Counted from the stretch's first letter, positions 46,962 through 57,957 are shown. The stretch is 64,000 bases of DNA from Erodium maritimum (GCA_963921825.1 OY997596.1:10359001-10423000), one strand, 5' to 3'. Numbers and translations are program-made. Notes: generated by a model from the sequence alone, not told the origin.

Positions 46962-48204
46962 CTAGAGGTTAGCATCAACATATCTCAAAGTCTCGCCATA
47001 GGTCTTTGGATCTTCTTCTAACAGGAAGGCTGAAACAAACTCGTCTGAAACAACACCTTCAGGACCAACTTCGGCTAGAAAGGAGGTGACGTAGTCTTCT
47101 CCGAAGCTCTTCTCAATCCTGGGTCTCTTACTTCTCCTTGGTCCCTCAGCTTGACCACGTGAAGTAGAGCTTTCAGCAACCCACCTATCACGAAGCGATG
47201 GAAAGGAGATAGTGGGTTCAACCGGATCAGCAACGACGTTCCTCTTCATTGGAAAGATGTGTTCGAAGAACTCAGCATCTCTAGCCTCAGAAATTGAGCG
47301 GTCATCTAGAGACATGAAGCGATACACCGCGCTGGTCTGAGCATAGCCTATGAACACACAATCATAGGTCTTAGATCCGATAGTGGTTCTCTTGGGGTCA
47401 GTTAAGCCTACCTTTGCCAAACACCCCCACACTCTGAGAAACCTTAGGTTGGGAGCAGAACCCTTCCATAACTCGTAGGGGGTCTTATCTATGTTCTTGT
47501 GCGGCACACAGTTAAGTATGTGACAAGCAGATAAGACGGCTTCCCCCCACATTTCATCAGGAAGGCCTGAACTAAGAAGCATTGCATTCATCATGTTCTT
47601 GAGTGTTCGGTTCTTACGTTTAACTACTCCATTTTGTTGAGGCATGTATGGTGCACTGGTTTCATGGATGATACCATTTGATTCACAAACGTCCTTTAAG
47701 AAGTTTGAGCCATACTCTCCTCCTCTATCGGATCTCACTCTCTTGATCTTCCTCTCAAGTTGGTTTTCTACCTCATTCTTATACTTGATGAACATCTCTT
47801 CAGCTTCATCCTTTGTAGTAAGAAGGTAAACTCTCGCGAACCTAGAGCAATCATCGATGAAGGTAACATAATAATGTTTGCCTCCCTTGCTTCTCGAGTT
47901 TTTGAAATCCGCAAGATCAGTGTGGATTAATTCAAGTCGGTTCGTATGCCTTGTTGTGACTGATTTGCAAGGTTTTTTTAGCGAATTTTGCCTCTACGCA
48001 AACTTCACATTTCGAGAGTTCAGAGGTAGATAACGATGGTATAATAGACATGTCTCTAAGTTGTTTAATTGAAGCAACATTCACATGTCCTAATCTACCA
48101 TGCCAAAGATCAAGAGACTCAGCAATATAAGCAGAAGCGGAAATTTTATTATTGCTCAAGATTACACGATCGACATTAAAAAGAAAGAGCCCCCCCCCCC
48201 ACAA
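46962..48204 (-). pseudogene. Copia integrase region, frameshifted
   Basis: 48204-47932 holds the gag-pre-integrase zinc-binding segment (LWHGRLGHVN, CEVC). A frameshift near 47965, in a T/A run, separates it from the integrase core, which continues to 47795-46962. The core includes VRSDRGGEYGSNF and an APYMPQQNGVVKRKNRTL region with the family's usual residues. The frame ends at the TAG at 46962. Two breaks are therefore visible, one at each end of integrase. Confidence 0.85.
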
Positions 48205-49574
48205 TAATACCCCTTCCTTACAAAGTATTCATTCTTGGAGAAAACCACCGTGTCATTCTCTATGACGGTCTTCAAGCCAGCCTTCATCAGCAGCGGTCCA
48301 GAGACGAGGTTGCGTCGCAGGGTAGGGACACAAAGGGCATTACTGAGAACAAGCATCTTCCCAGATGTCAACTTCAACATAATCTTCCCACTTCCAGCTA
48401 TCATTGCAGTAGAGTCGTTTCCTATATGAACCACTTCACCAAGTGCAATTGGTTCAAACTCATAAAAGAGCTCCCTTGAGTTGCAGAGATGACGGGTGGA
48501 TGCGGAGTCCAACACCCAGTCAACGGTGTTGTGAACCAACATAGCCTCAGCAACCACAGCAGCTACAATGTCGTGATCTTCAGCAATGTAGGCCCTTGCA
48601 CCATTCTTCTTGTGATATTGACGGTCGCCACGGTTCATGCATTGGTAGGCCTTGTGTCCAGCTTGACCGCAGACATAGCACAACATGTTCTGCTTCGATT
48701 TGTTGATAGCAGATGAAGGCTTCACAAATTTGTTGCGGTTGTTGGGAGGTCCTCGCTTGGGAGCTTCCTTGGACTTCGGCTTCGGCTTGAACCTTGACGG
48801 ACGAGACGACCCACCGGACTCCACAATGTTGGCCTTCACCGACGGAGGTGGCAAAGGTGGGATGACACTCAGAGCATCCTTCAGGCGGTTCACTTCCTCA
48901 ATCTTCATGTGGCGAATGAGATCTTGAAGCGTCATGTCCTTCTCTATGTGCTTCAAGTGGCACCGGTAGTCCTTCCACGACGGTGGAAACTTCTCCAGCA
49001 GCACATGAGCGAGGAATACCTTGTTCATGTCCATCCCTTCGTTGACGATGGCCGCGGACAGGTCCTCGTAAACGTGAACTTGGTCCATGATTGATCGCTT
49101 GTCAACCATCTGGAACGCAAGCCACTGGCTTACGACATACTTCTTGTTCCCGGTGTTGTCAGCCCCGTACTTCTTCTCCAAAGTCTCCCAAATAAATTTG
49201 GCAGACTTGTGGCCAACAAGCAGGTCGAAAAAGGTGTTGGACATAGAGTCCAAGAGTTGGCCACGGGCAACCTTATTGTTCTTAGCATACTTAAGACGTT
49301 TGGCCTCATTGTCCCTAACACTTGAGGCCACTAAGGGGGTAGATTCACCAGAAACATTAACAGGCACAGGGGGGTCCTCTAGTAGTACATAATCAATTCC
49401 ATGTTGCTCAAAAAAGATAATCAGTTTTTGAGACCAGCGACGGTAATTGGTACCGTCGAGTGGCTCAACACGGGGAAAAGTACGAGCAACAACAGGACCA
49501 GCGGAATTCAGATTAGCATGCATATTATTCATGTTGTTCATGTTCGTCATTACACACAGTTCACGAAATTGCAA
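48190..49574 (-). pseudogene. Copia gag and protease, frameshifted in a C11 tract
   Basis: The ATG at 49574 starts 48 bp inside the 5' LTR. Domains: UBN2-type gag (LDGTNYRRWSQKL at ~49450; EKKYGAD), CCHC knuckle CYVCGQAGHKAYQC (~48680), and a protease with D-S-A-S (WVLDSASTRHLC at ~48520). The frame is lost at the C11 homopolymer 48190-48200. A one-base change there would connect it to the next segment, so this may be either a real mutation or a sequencing miscount. Confidence 0.88.
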
Positions 49575-49621
49575 AGCTTATAAAACAGATTCGGTAATAT
49601 ATGTTACTTTTGCTTCAAAAT

Positions 49622-50464
49622 TGTTGGAAATGAATTACGCAAACTGGGAAATGAATTTCAGAACAAAACCACAGAGAACAATTAAGCATGCAATCGGGAA
49701 TATAAAGCGATACACCAACCGGCGTGACGTGCAGAACGAAGAGGAGAAGCTGAGGCGTGGCACGGAGGTCCACTGACTTTGAAGCAAAAGTTCTGGCGTG
49801 CCCGAGGTGGCGAGCAGCAGCGGTTGCTCCCCAAGGATCTCTCAGCTCTGATCCAGCAGCGCGCCCACTCGCTCTGCCGGACCTGGAAGCAGCATGACAG
49901 AACAGAACTTCGGGTGTGGTGATGTTTGGAGAGTAACGAAAATGAAAGTAATTTGGCTCTGGAAAATAGTAGTGAAAACGTATGAAATGAAGTGAACCAG
50001 AGCATTCTTTTATAGCTGTAGAACGTGAGGGTAAAGAGGTAAAAACGCAACAGATATTATGATATCCAATATGTTCCAACGTCTCCACTACTGGGTCAGA
50101 CCCACTGAAATTCGGAACCTCTTTGACCTCAACGTTCTGACTCGTTCAAAATTATTTGAATAAATCAAACCAGAAAAATAAAAAGTATTTTGTGTAAAAA
50201 GATAGAATTGCCCGCCCCGCAGGGGCTCCACCCGAACTCGAACCCGCCTCGCCCCGTCCCGTCCCGACCCGGACGGACGGCGGCAACGGTGCGCGCGAGG
50301 CCCGTTCCGGCCCAACTAGCATAGGCAGGCCCAGCTGATGTTCTGAACATGCAAGGGAGTGGAGGCTATATCAACACATCAAAACTCCACTGAGTTTTCG
50401 ATGTGGGACTCCTGTTTTGGGCAAAGACACAAGCAAGTGGCTTTTAAGCCAAATTTATCCAACA
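49622..50464 (-). repeat. Copia 5' LTR
   Basis: 843 bp, about 97-98% like 43948-44783 by a hand count. The bases immediately internal to it (minus strand, from 49621 down) do not contain the TGGTATCAGAGC-type initiator-tRNA primer site usual for plant copia elements. Confidence 0.92.
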
Positions 50465-50469
50465 TTTAG

Positions 50470-51593
50470 TATCCGATGTAGGAGCACCGTGAGTATCCGG
50501 TGTAGGAGCATCAGTGCGGTAAGCACGCCGCATAATCCTGAGCTAAGCTATTCCGTTGAAGGTTAGGCGCAGTTACGATCAACAAGGGCAACGACTAGTC
50601 AACGTCTCAATGCCATGTGTCTTTCCATCTAACTCGGACTATATCTAGTATTTTTTATAAATCCTCCCTTATTTACCTATTTTGAACACACGACAAACAT
50701 TACTCACATATTGAGACACTCAAAACCGGCTCAAACAAGATTTTATTGGTCACATTTAGAACAAATTTTCGTGAACAACATGATTATTTTGTAGTATTTC
50801 TATATCGTATTGCATTTTTCATTTCAATAATGTAACTAGTTTCATTTTAACGTGTGTGTTAATCATATTCGATAAATAAATAAGGGGTTACTCCATGTCC
50901 TAACGCCCAACTTTCAGAAATTGTTAAATCCAAACCCTGTACAATTGAAATTGCCATGTAGTAACGGTTAATTAACTGAAATTGCCAACTGTTTCTAATT
51001 TTAAACGGACGTTACCTTGGCCAAGTGAAAAGTTGAGTTTACCCTAAAATATGTTCTTCCTACGGATGTTAACTTGGCCTAACTTCATCTCTTTGTGACC
51101 TAATCTCTTCATCTCAGCTCTTCGAACTTCATCTCTTTGTGTCCAAGCTTCGAATTTCATCTCTTCGTGAGCTCAGCTCGCGCAAGCTCCATTATAAAAT
51201 GAGTCACGTGGGCAGCACGTGATTCACAGTTCACGGAAAAAGTCAATTTAAACAGTACCTTTTGATTTTTAATAATTCAGTTTTGAAATTCGTTACTATT
51301 TGACAATTTTCCAAAACTTGGGTGCGGATTTGACAATTAAGTGTAGTACGAGGTTATGACATGGAGTAAACCCAATAAATAATTTATATGTAAGGCAAAT
51401 TGTTGGGTCAAACACAGATTATACAGTATAACAACTTAGCTTAAACAAGAGCGAAAAACTTATCGTTGTGTTTGAGCTGAACTCTTAGGCTAAGAGCTTG
51501 ACTTATTTGATATGTATTTAAAGGTATTTTAGTATTTCACTTAACCTGTTTTACCCACTAACCCTAATCTAATATCTTCGCACTCTTCTCATC
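50470..51593. other. Intergenic; no gene recognised
   Basis: This was the original upstream neighbour of COPB2 before the copia insertion. It starts with a 22-bp direct repeat (GTATCCG(A/G)TGTAGGAGCA at 50471 and 50493) and becomes AT-rich. A CTTCATCTCTT repeat lies near 51084-51165. No ORF of note. Confidence 0.5.
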
Positions 51594-51596
51594 TAA

Positions 51597-53450
51597 GAGC
51601 ATCCACAGTGGTGGGCTGGGAGCTGGCGGGGAGGTATTGGCGGGGAGAAATCGCCAGCGAGGAGGAGGCGTGGAGCTGGCGGGGAGCAGCGACTGGGAGC
51701 TCAACGTCGACGCCAACAGCTAGAAATCCAAATGCCCTATGAATAGTTCTTGACAAACTATTTTTTTTAAATAACACAAAAAATAAATAATATTATCTCT
51801 AATACATTATAAATACATGTATGATTCAAATCAAAATCACAAATCATATTTCTCACAAATCATCTTCCCCCACATTCTTGTTCTCACAAATTTGCTCGTC
51901 GAAATGGCCAATTACCTACCCGACAATTTGGGGCTGAATGTCATTTTAGACAAAGTACTCGAAGAATGCATGTCCACCGACTTCAATGAAGGGTTATTAG
52001 ATGACGCATTGGTCGATTCTCCACCACGTAAGCGAAAATACATTGCACGTGGCCGGGAAGCCGCAAACAAACGTCTAATGATGGACTACTTCAACACGAA
52101 CCCTGCGTACACAGAGGTGCAGTTTCGTCGTCGCTTCAAAATGTCGAAGGTTGTGTTCCTCCGAATTGTTCATGCATTGGAGAATCACGATGCGTATTGC
52201 ACGTCAAGGTTGGATGCTGTGGGTAAAGTTTCCTTATCTCCCTATAAAAAATGTAATGCGGCCATTAGACAGTTATGTTATGGAATTGCAGTCGATGGAC
52301 TGGACGAGTACTTGAAGATAGGTGAAACAACGTCCTTGGAATGTTTGAGAAACTTTTGCAGTGCAATCAATAAAGTCTTTGGTCCTACGTATCGGCGTAA
52401 ACCTACACGGGCTGATATGGACCACATTTTGGCGGTTAATGAATCACGAGGGTTCCTGGGCATGCTTGGCAGTCTTGACTGCATGCACTGAGAGTGGAAG
52501 AATTTCCCAACGGCACTGTGAGGCGCCCATTCACGAAGGGACCACAGGAATCAACCAACCGTTGTTCTCGAGGCGGTTGCTACTCGTGACTTATGGATTT
52601 GACACTAGTTCTTTGGCATGACGGGATCAAACAACGATTTAACAATGTTGAACCATTCAAAATTGTTCGCGGACGTTATCAATGGTTGGCAACCACCGGT
52701 TGAATATACGGTAAATGGTAACCACTATACACTCCCGTATTATCTAGCTGATGGCATATACCCTTCGTGACCAATTTTGTGAAAACAATTCCATTAGCTC
52801 AACGACCGAAACAAAAGAAGTTTGCTGAAGTCCAAGAAGTGTGTGGGAAGGATGTGGAACGAGCATTCGGTGCACTCCAAGCTCGGTTTCACATGATCAC
52901 TCGACCAAGCCGCTTGTGGATGCCCCAGGACATTGGTTTGGTAATAAATGCATGTGTTATCATGCACAATATGATAGTCGAGGCTGAACGTCATACCTAC
53001 GATGGCTACATTAAACAAATAGATGAGGGTGGGCCAAGTCAACCAAATTTCGCACGAGGAGGCTTCGTCCCGTCTCAGGTCATACTTGGAAACACTGCGA
53101 GGATGCAAGAGGAACGCATACATTACCAGTTGAAGAACGATCTCGTCGAACACATTTGGAATAAATTTGGAGACGCCTAGCTTAGTTTATCGCTTTTTAT
53201 TTTAAATTTCGATCAGTCATCTTCTATTATCTTTTATTATGTTTTAATTTAATATAATTTTGTTTTAAATTAATGCATTTTTTAATTTAAATTAGTATTT
53301 TAAAGAATAGTTTGGTGGCTCCCCGCCGGCAAAAACGCCAACCATTGCAGGTAGCTGGCGGTTTACGCAGGCGGTAAGTTGGCTGGGAAGAAAAAAAAAC
53401 AATATTTTAATGCTCCCTGCCAGCAGCCGGCGGTAGCACTGTGGATGCTC
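51597..53450 (+). mobile_element. PIF/Harbinger DNA transposon, complete ends
   Basis: Perfect 14-bp terminal inverted repeats GAGCATCCACAGTG (51597-51610) and CACTGTGGATGCTC (53437-53450) are flanked by TAA on both sides (51594-51596 and 53451-53453). TAA fits the TWA target preference of Harbinger elements. The element is 1854 bp and carries only the transposase remnant; the ORF1 (Myb-like) gene of an autonomous PIF is absent. Subterminal GCTGGCGGGGAG motifs occur near both ends. Confidence 0.92.
51904..53180 (+). pseudogene. PIF/Harbinger transposase (plant transposase family) pseudogene
   Basis: From the ATG at 51904 an open frame runs to a TGA at 52489 just after LGMLGSLDCMH, the first catalytic Asp. 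Further stops and frame changes follow (52518, ~52596-52620, ~52770). The C-terminal part is open again at 52767-53180, with the third acidic residue in VERAFGALQARF (~52857). The second Asp is in GSNND (~52625). All three DDE positions are still readable although the frame is broken. The N-terminal half (FRRRFKMSKVVFLRIV) has the helix-turn-helix-like segment of the family. Confidence 0.88.
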
Positions 53451-53453
53451 TAA

Positions 53454-53812
53454 CCACACTAGAGGAAGCAATTGGGATGGAGCAGACCGCCGCTGGCTAG
53501 ATCATGTCACGTTGCCGGGAGAGTGCAACTCCTCAGCCGGCCAGGTCTCTCTGTGCTTCCAGATAAGGAAGCACCGCTCGAGAAAGAGCAGGTCGGGTCG
53601 CCGCTGCTCGAAGAAGGAAGTTGTCGTTGTTTGTTTCTTGTCTCGTCTTTGTCTTTGATTTTGGCTGCGGCGAAGAAGCAAGTATTCGAGCAGGGTAAGG
53701 CGGGGAACTGAGCCCAAAAGAACGCCGCACCCATCTCGTCCTCGCCGCCATTGTTCTGCCACCATGCTCTTCTATTACATGATCTCATATTTGTATAAGA
53801 TACAAATTAATC
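53454..53812. other. Unassigned segment between two elements
   Basis: Moderately GC-rich, with short overlapping ORFs on both strands (53502-53788 on -, 53472-53711 on +). No domain was recognised. Confidence 0.4.
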
Positions 53813-54999
53813 TTAGTTTAAGGAGTAATTCCATCGCATTACCCTAAAACTTTCAAATTCCATTTAAAGACTCTAGATCTTTTTTGTGTCATCTGGCTAA
53901 CCTAAAATTTTGTTTGTCTCAATTTAGTACCCAATGTTGATCTTCCATTTGATTTTCCATCCAATACAGGTAAAATGTCCATAATACCCCACTAATAGTT
54001 AAATTTTCAAACTCATACCTTTAGTTTTCAAAATTAATTTTAATTTATAAAAATCATTTTTTTAATAAAAGTCATATTTTAATTTTAAAAATAGTTTATT
54101 TTTAAAAATTCAGTTTCTATTTTTAAAAATTCATTTTTTTATATAAAAGAAATCAATTTTTAAGTTTAAATAACTTTTGAATAACTCTGTATCTTCATTA
54201 TTAACTTTTACTATTAAATACATGATAGTTAGTGAACTTGTAATATGAGAGCTTAGGGCATCTTTCTTCTTCCACAACCACCTCATCCTTTTTGCAATCG
54301 CTATAGCTCCTTCACCCAACAACCATGAAAGCAAACCATTGAAGAAGAACGTGGTTTTTTCCTTTAAGGCTTTTGTTTTCTCTCCGCCTCTCATTAGTTT
54401 TCCGTCTCCGCCACCCAATCTCACTAGAGAACATATGAAAATAAAAATCAAGTACAACCAGAGAAATTTCATATGTCTTAATTGCATTGGGGTGTTCTTA
54501 TTCATAAGATGAATATTCTAGGCTTCTTATTCATCAAGGGTTTATTATCTTTTGGTATTTTTATGTTCGGTCCACGGACCTTTTGGTACCCTTATGTTTG
54601 TTTAATACATTTTGGTACCCTTATGTTCGGTCCACAGACCTTTTGTTACCCTTATGTTTGTTTAATACATTATGGTACCCTTATGTTCGATCCACGAACC
54701 TTTTGAGCATATTCTGGTAAAAAATTAACAGAACATTCCATTATGTTAGTGATGTGACACCATGTGCACTTAAGTGGAGTGTGAAATGATGATTTTTTCC
54801 TAATAAATTTTAACCTTAAAATTACCATTCTACCCTCTTTAGTAATGATAAAATAATTATAAAAAATTAAATAAATAGAATTATAAAATATAAACAAATA
54901 AACCCATAAAATATAAACCTAAACACATCAAACCCTAAATATTGATCTATTTATATTTCGTTTATACCTTCTATTCAATATACAACACATCGAACTCTT

Positions 55000-55600
55000 C
55001 CTCTTTGTTGAACTCATCTACGTTGGAGAAGGTGTCGGCGACGGCTGACGGAGGCGAGAAGGAGAAGACATTGAGTAAGTCTTGACACTTCATCTCTAGC
55101 GAGACCATGGCGAGGAAGAGGTTGAGTAACCCAGCGTTGATGAGACCCACATCAACTCATCATCCTTACGCTCTTCGTCCTTCCCCTTCATCTCGGTCGA
55201 GTTAGGCATGACGGCTTCATGGGCGGCGGCGATATCTGGTGGTCTCTCTCAGCGTGAAATGATATGGTTCATGGGCGGCAGCGAGATCTCCGGTAGATTT
55301 AGATCTGGAGATAAAGCGGCGACATCGATAACGTACAAATCTTCACATCTTTGTCTTGTTCCTCACCTCGTGCCATCTCTGGCCATATCTACACATCGAT
55401 TTGGCTTGAGTGCACTAGAGTCCAGATCTGCATGAAGCGACGACGCTTGGGATTCGTTAGAACCGAACGGTGTAGACGTCACCACCGTCTATTGTTCCAG
55501 GTTCTTCTTCTAAGATTTAGGGAGAAAATCGAGTTTTGGGATTAACATGGTAGATGTGAAGATTTAACGGGGGGAGGGAGCATATTGGATTCTTCTAAGG
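55000..55600 (+). other. GC-richer passenger segment inside the nested element
   Basis: Within AT-rich arms lies ~600 bp with balanced base composition and ORFs 55208-55435 and 55351-55545 on +. No domain was recognised. A captured host fragment (Pack-MULE style) is one possible reading; it could equally be the original core of the element. Confidence 0.3.
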
Positions 55601-55809
55601 TTGAACACATATGTTCTTCCCTGTGCTTCTTCTGGATTTCTGTTAATCGTACGGATGTTCAATGTTAAGATTGGTTGAGGCAGAAGACACAAGATTCTTC
55701 TTTTTTTTAATTCAAATTTTAATTTTATTAATATGTACAAAAATCTGAAAAGTAATAATATTTTTTTAAAAAAAATTAAAATAATATCTGAATTATTAAA
55801 TTATTTTTA

Positions 55810-56237
55810 GGAAAAACTACCGATACCTACCCGAAACCATGCCCATTTAACTGATGCCTACCTAAAATTTAAAATTAACTGATGCATACCCTGAAGTTTC
55901 GAAAATGTAACTCAAAACCCCTCTGTTAGCTAGAATGACGAAAATACCCTCAACTACACTTCAATAATTATGTTTAAAAAATTATTTAAAAATTACTCTT
56001 GTTATATTTATATATTTACTTATTAAATGACTTCATTTTTATTTAAAAAATCACTTCATTTATATGTTAAAAAAAATATTTAAAAAAAATCACTGAGGGT
56101 ATTTTCGTCATTTTAGCTGACAAAAGGGGTTTTTAGTTACAAGTCATACCTTCAGGGTATGTATCAGTTAACTTTAAACTTCAGAGTAAACATCGGTTAA
56201 ATGACCATGGTTTTGGGTAGGTATCTGTAGTTTTCCC
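55810..56237. mobile_element. MULE-type MITE, copy 1 (9-bp TSD)
   Basis: 428 bp with long imperfect TIRs: GGAAAAACTACCGATACCTA at left and the inverse of GTAGGTATCTGTAGTTTTCCC at right. The arms stay complementary for about 150 bp (AACTCAAAACCCCTCTGT / AGGGGTTTTTAGTTAC; GACGAAAATACCCTCA / TGAGGGTATTTTCGTC). A perfect 9-bp duplication TTATTTTTA flanks it (55801-55809 and 56238-56246). A 9-bp TSD is diagnostic of Mutator-like transposition. Confidence 0.85.
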
Positions 56238-57249
56238 TTATTTTTAAAAAGATATAAATACAATTAGAAAAAAAGTATTAAATTTAAAATTTTATAAAAG
56301 AAATTAGAAAAAAATACAGATTAGAAAAGTAATTATGAAAATTATTAAATTTAATTTTTTTATAGAAAAATAATTAAAATAATCATGAATTTTTCAAATA
56401 AATTATATTTTAATCAATGAAAATTTAAAAATAACTACGAAAATAAAAGGATAATTTACAACTAAGTGTATAATGGGATAATTTACTATTTAGTGGATAA
56501 AACATAACAGTACCAAAACGTATTAAACAAACATAAGGGTACCAAAAGGTCCTTGGACCGAACGTAAGGGTACCAACCCAAATATATAATTAAAATTAAA
56601 AAAATGAAAAAGAAAACAAAAATTATATATCTAAAATGGGTGTTTCCGGGTTGGGAGGAAGAAGAACCCCCGACCTCTTTATCTGCTACGCCGCCATCGA
56701 AAGAGTAAACCAAACGACCGTCGGAGTTGAGAATCGAGGTGGACTGGTTTCGTCAGAGAACTCGATGACGTCATTGATGTCCTCGTACTCATGGTTAGAG
56801 AGAGAAGCAAGGGACTTTCTGGTTTGTGCGGTTGGGGAGAGAAGCAAGGAACATGGTGTTCTCGGCAGCGGCGGGGTGAGGTGGTGGCGAGGAGAGGAGG
56901 AAGTGGGTGGTGGAAACAGTGGGTGGGTGGGCGGTGGAAATGGTGAGAGAGAGGGAGAAGGGGGATGATAGGTTGAGGCAAATTGAATTTAGGAAATCAA
57001 GAGATCAAAATGGGAATATGGTTTGAATTTAGGGTTTCAAGAGACTTTCAGGGTAAATTTGTCATTTTTAGAACATGACTTCTTTTCATCCAAAAATGGA
57101 CGGAAAATTAACATTAGGTACTAAAGTGAGACAAACGAAACTTTAGTGTAGCCAGACGACACAAAAAAATGATCTAAAATACTCTAAATGAAATCTGAAA
57201 GTTTTAAGGTACAAAGGTAGAATTACCCCTCAATTTAATTATCTTCTGT

Positions 57250-57300
57250 ATATGTATATAATACCCTCGTCACACCACCAATCACTATCTTGAGAGATTT
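57250..57300 (+). pseudogene. Oldest duplicate of the GA3ox promoter/leader
   Basis: TATATGTATATAATACCCTC followed by (G)TCACACCACCAATCAC matches TATATATAATACCCTCAACACACCATCAATCA of the GA3ox leader at 59280-59312. No coding sequence follows. Confidence 0.5.
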
Positions 57301-57352
57301 CTAATTTCACATACATAAAAAAACCTCACGTACATTATATATATATATATTA

Positions 57353-57546
57353 GGGAAAACTACCAATGCCTACCCAAAACCATGCCCATTTAACTGATGT
57401 TTACCCTGAAGTTTAAAGTTAACCGATGCATACCCTTAAGTTTCGAAAATGTAACTCAAAACCCCTCTGTCATCTAAAATGACGAAAATACCCTCAACTA
57501 CACTTCAATAATTATGTTAAAAAAATTATTTAAAATTTACTTTTGT

Positions 57547-57587
<41 letters not shown>

Positions 57588-57782
57588 ATTTACTTATTAA
57601 ATGAATTCATTTTTATTTAAAAAATCACTTCATTTATATATTAAAAAAATTATTTAAAAAAATCACTGAGGGTATTTTTAGTTACAAGTCATAACTTCAG
57701 GGTATACATCAGTTAACTTTAAACTTCAGGGTAAACATCAGTTAAATGAGCATGGTTTTGGGTAGGTATTGGTAGTTTTCCC
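57353..57782. mobile_element. MULE-type MITE, copy 2
   Basis: Same family as 55810-56237, with the same ends (GGGAAAACTACC ... GGTAGTTTTCCC) and the same internal blocks. It includes a (TA)n(TG)n microsatellite at 57550-57588 and lacks ~30 bp in the right arm. No TSD is recognisable. It lies between two decayed copies of the GA3ox promoter. Confidence 0.8.
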
Positions 57783-57839
57783 AGTTTTTTATCACCAAAA
57801 TCCTACATTAAACCAAATTTATTCTTATTAGCATTCTAG

Positions 57840-57957
57840 GTGCACGATCACACATTTTTCTAAAACACTAATTAACCTCAATTTAAATTGAGGTTATCTC
57901 TATATAGTATTCTCAACACACCATCAATCAACACAAACACTCTATCCTTCATTCCAA
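57840..57957 (+). pseudogene. Second decayed copy of the GA3ox promoter/leader
   Basis: GTGCACGATCACACATTTTTCT and, further on, TCTCTATATAGTATTCTCAACACACCATCAATCAACACAAACA correspond to 59231-59320 of the live gene (GTGCATGATCTCACATTTTTCT; TCTCTATATATAATACCCTCAACACACCATCAATCATCACAAACA). Where the coding region should begin, a trinucleotide repeat field starts instead. Confidence 0.7.

Larger units (their letters stand above)
43948..50464 (-). mobile_element. Complete Ty1/copia retrotransposon with TSD TTTAG
   Basis: The 6517-bp element reads on the minus strand. LTRs at 43948-44783 (3') and 49622-50464 (5') both run TGTTGG...CCAACA. The flanks are a perfect 5-bp duplication TTTAG (43943-43947 and 50465-50469). 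A purine-rich PPT (GTGGGGGAT) abuts the 3' LTR. Order gag, protease, integrase, RT, RNase H shows Pseudoviridae (copia) organisation. I counted about 20 substitutions and one ~7-bp indel between the LTRs by eye, so the insertion is young. Coding capacity is already broken. Confidence 0.93.
54545..56575. mobile_element. Middle inverted-repeat element nested in 53822-57229
   Basis: TTGGTA...TTATGTTCGGTCCACGGACC at the left (54553-54580) is inverted at the right (GGTCCTTGGACCGAACGTAAG, 56549-56569). The left arm contains a ~62-bp unit (GGTACCCTTATGTTCGGTCC ... GTTTGTTTAATACAT) two and a half times; the right arm has it once. No TSD could be fixed. Confidence 0.55.
53822..57229. mobile_element. 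Outer inverted-repeat element (MULE-like), 3.4 kb, host of nested insertions
   Basis: The left terminus (GGAGTAATTCCATCGCATTACC) and the reverse of the right terminus (GGGGTAATTCTACC) match. Similarity continues for about 150 bp: ACTCTAGATC / GATCTAAAATACTCT and TTTGTCTCA / TGAGACAAA are inverted counterparts. The flanks TTAGTTTAA (53813-53821) and TCAATTTAA (57230-57238) agree at 7 of 9 bases, as a degraded 9-bp Mutator-type TSD would. No transposase was seen. Confidence 0.6.

Noticed and set aside
49615-50088. 157- and 122-codon minus ORFs within the copia LTRs (also 44008-44376)
   Set aside because: They are repeated in both LTRs, overlap each other in different frames and match no copia protein. 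They are untranslated LTR sequence.
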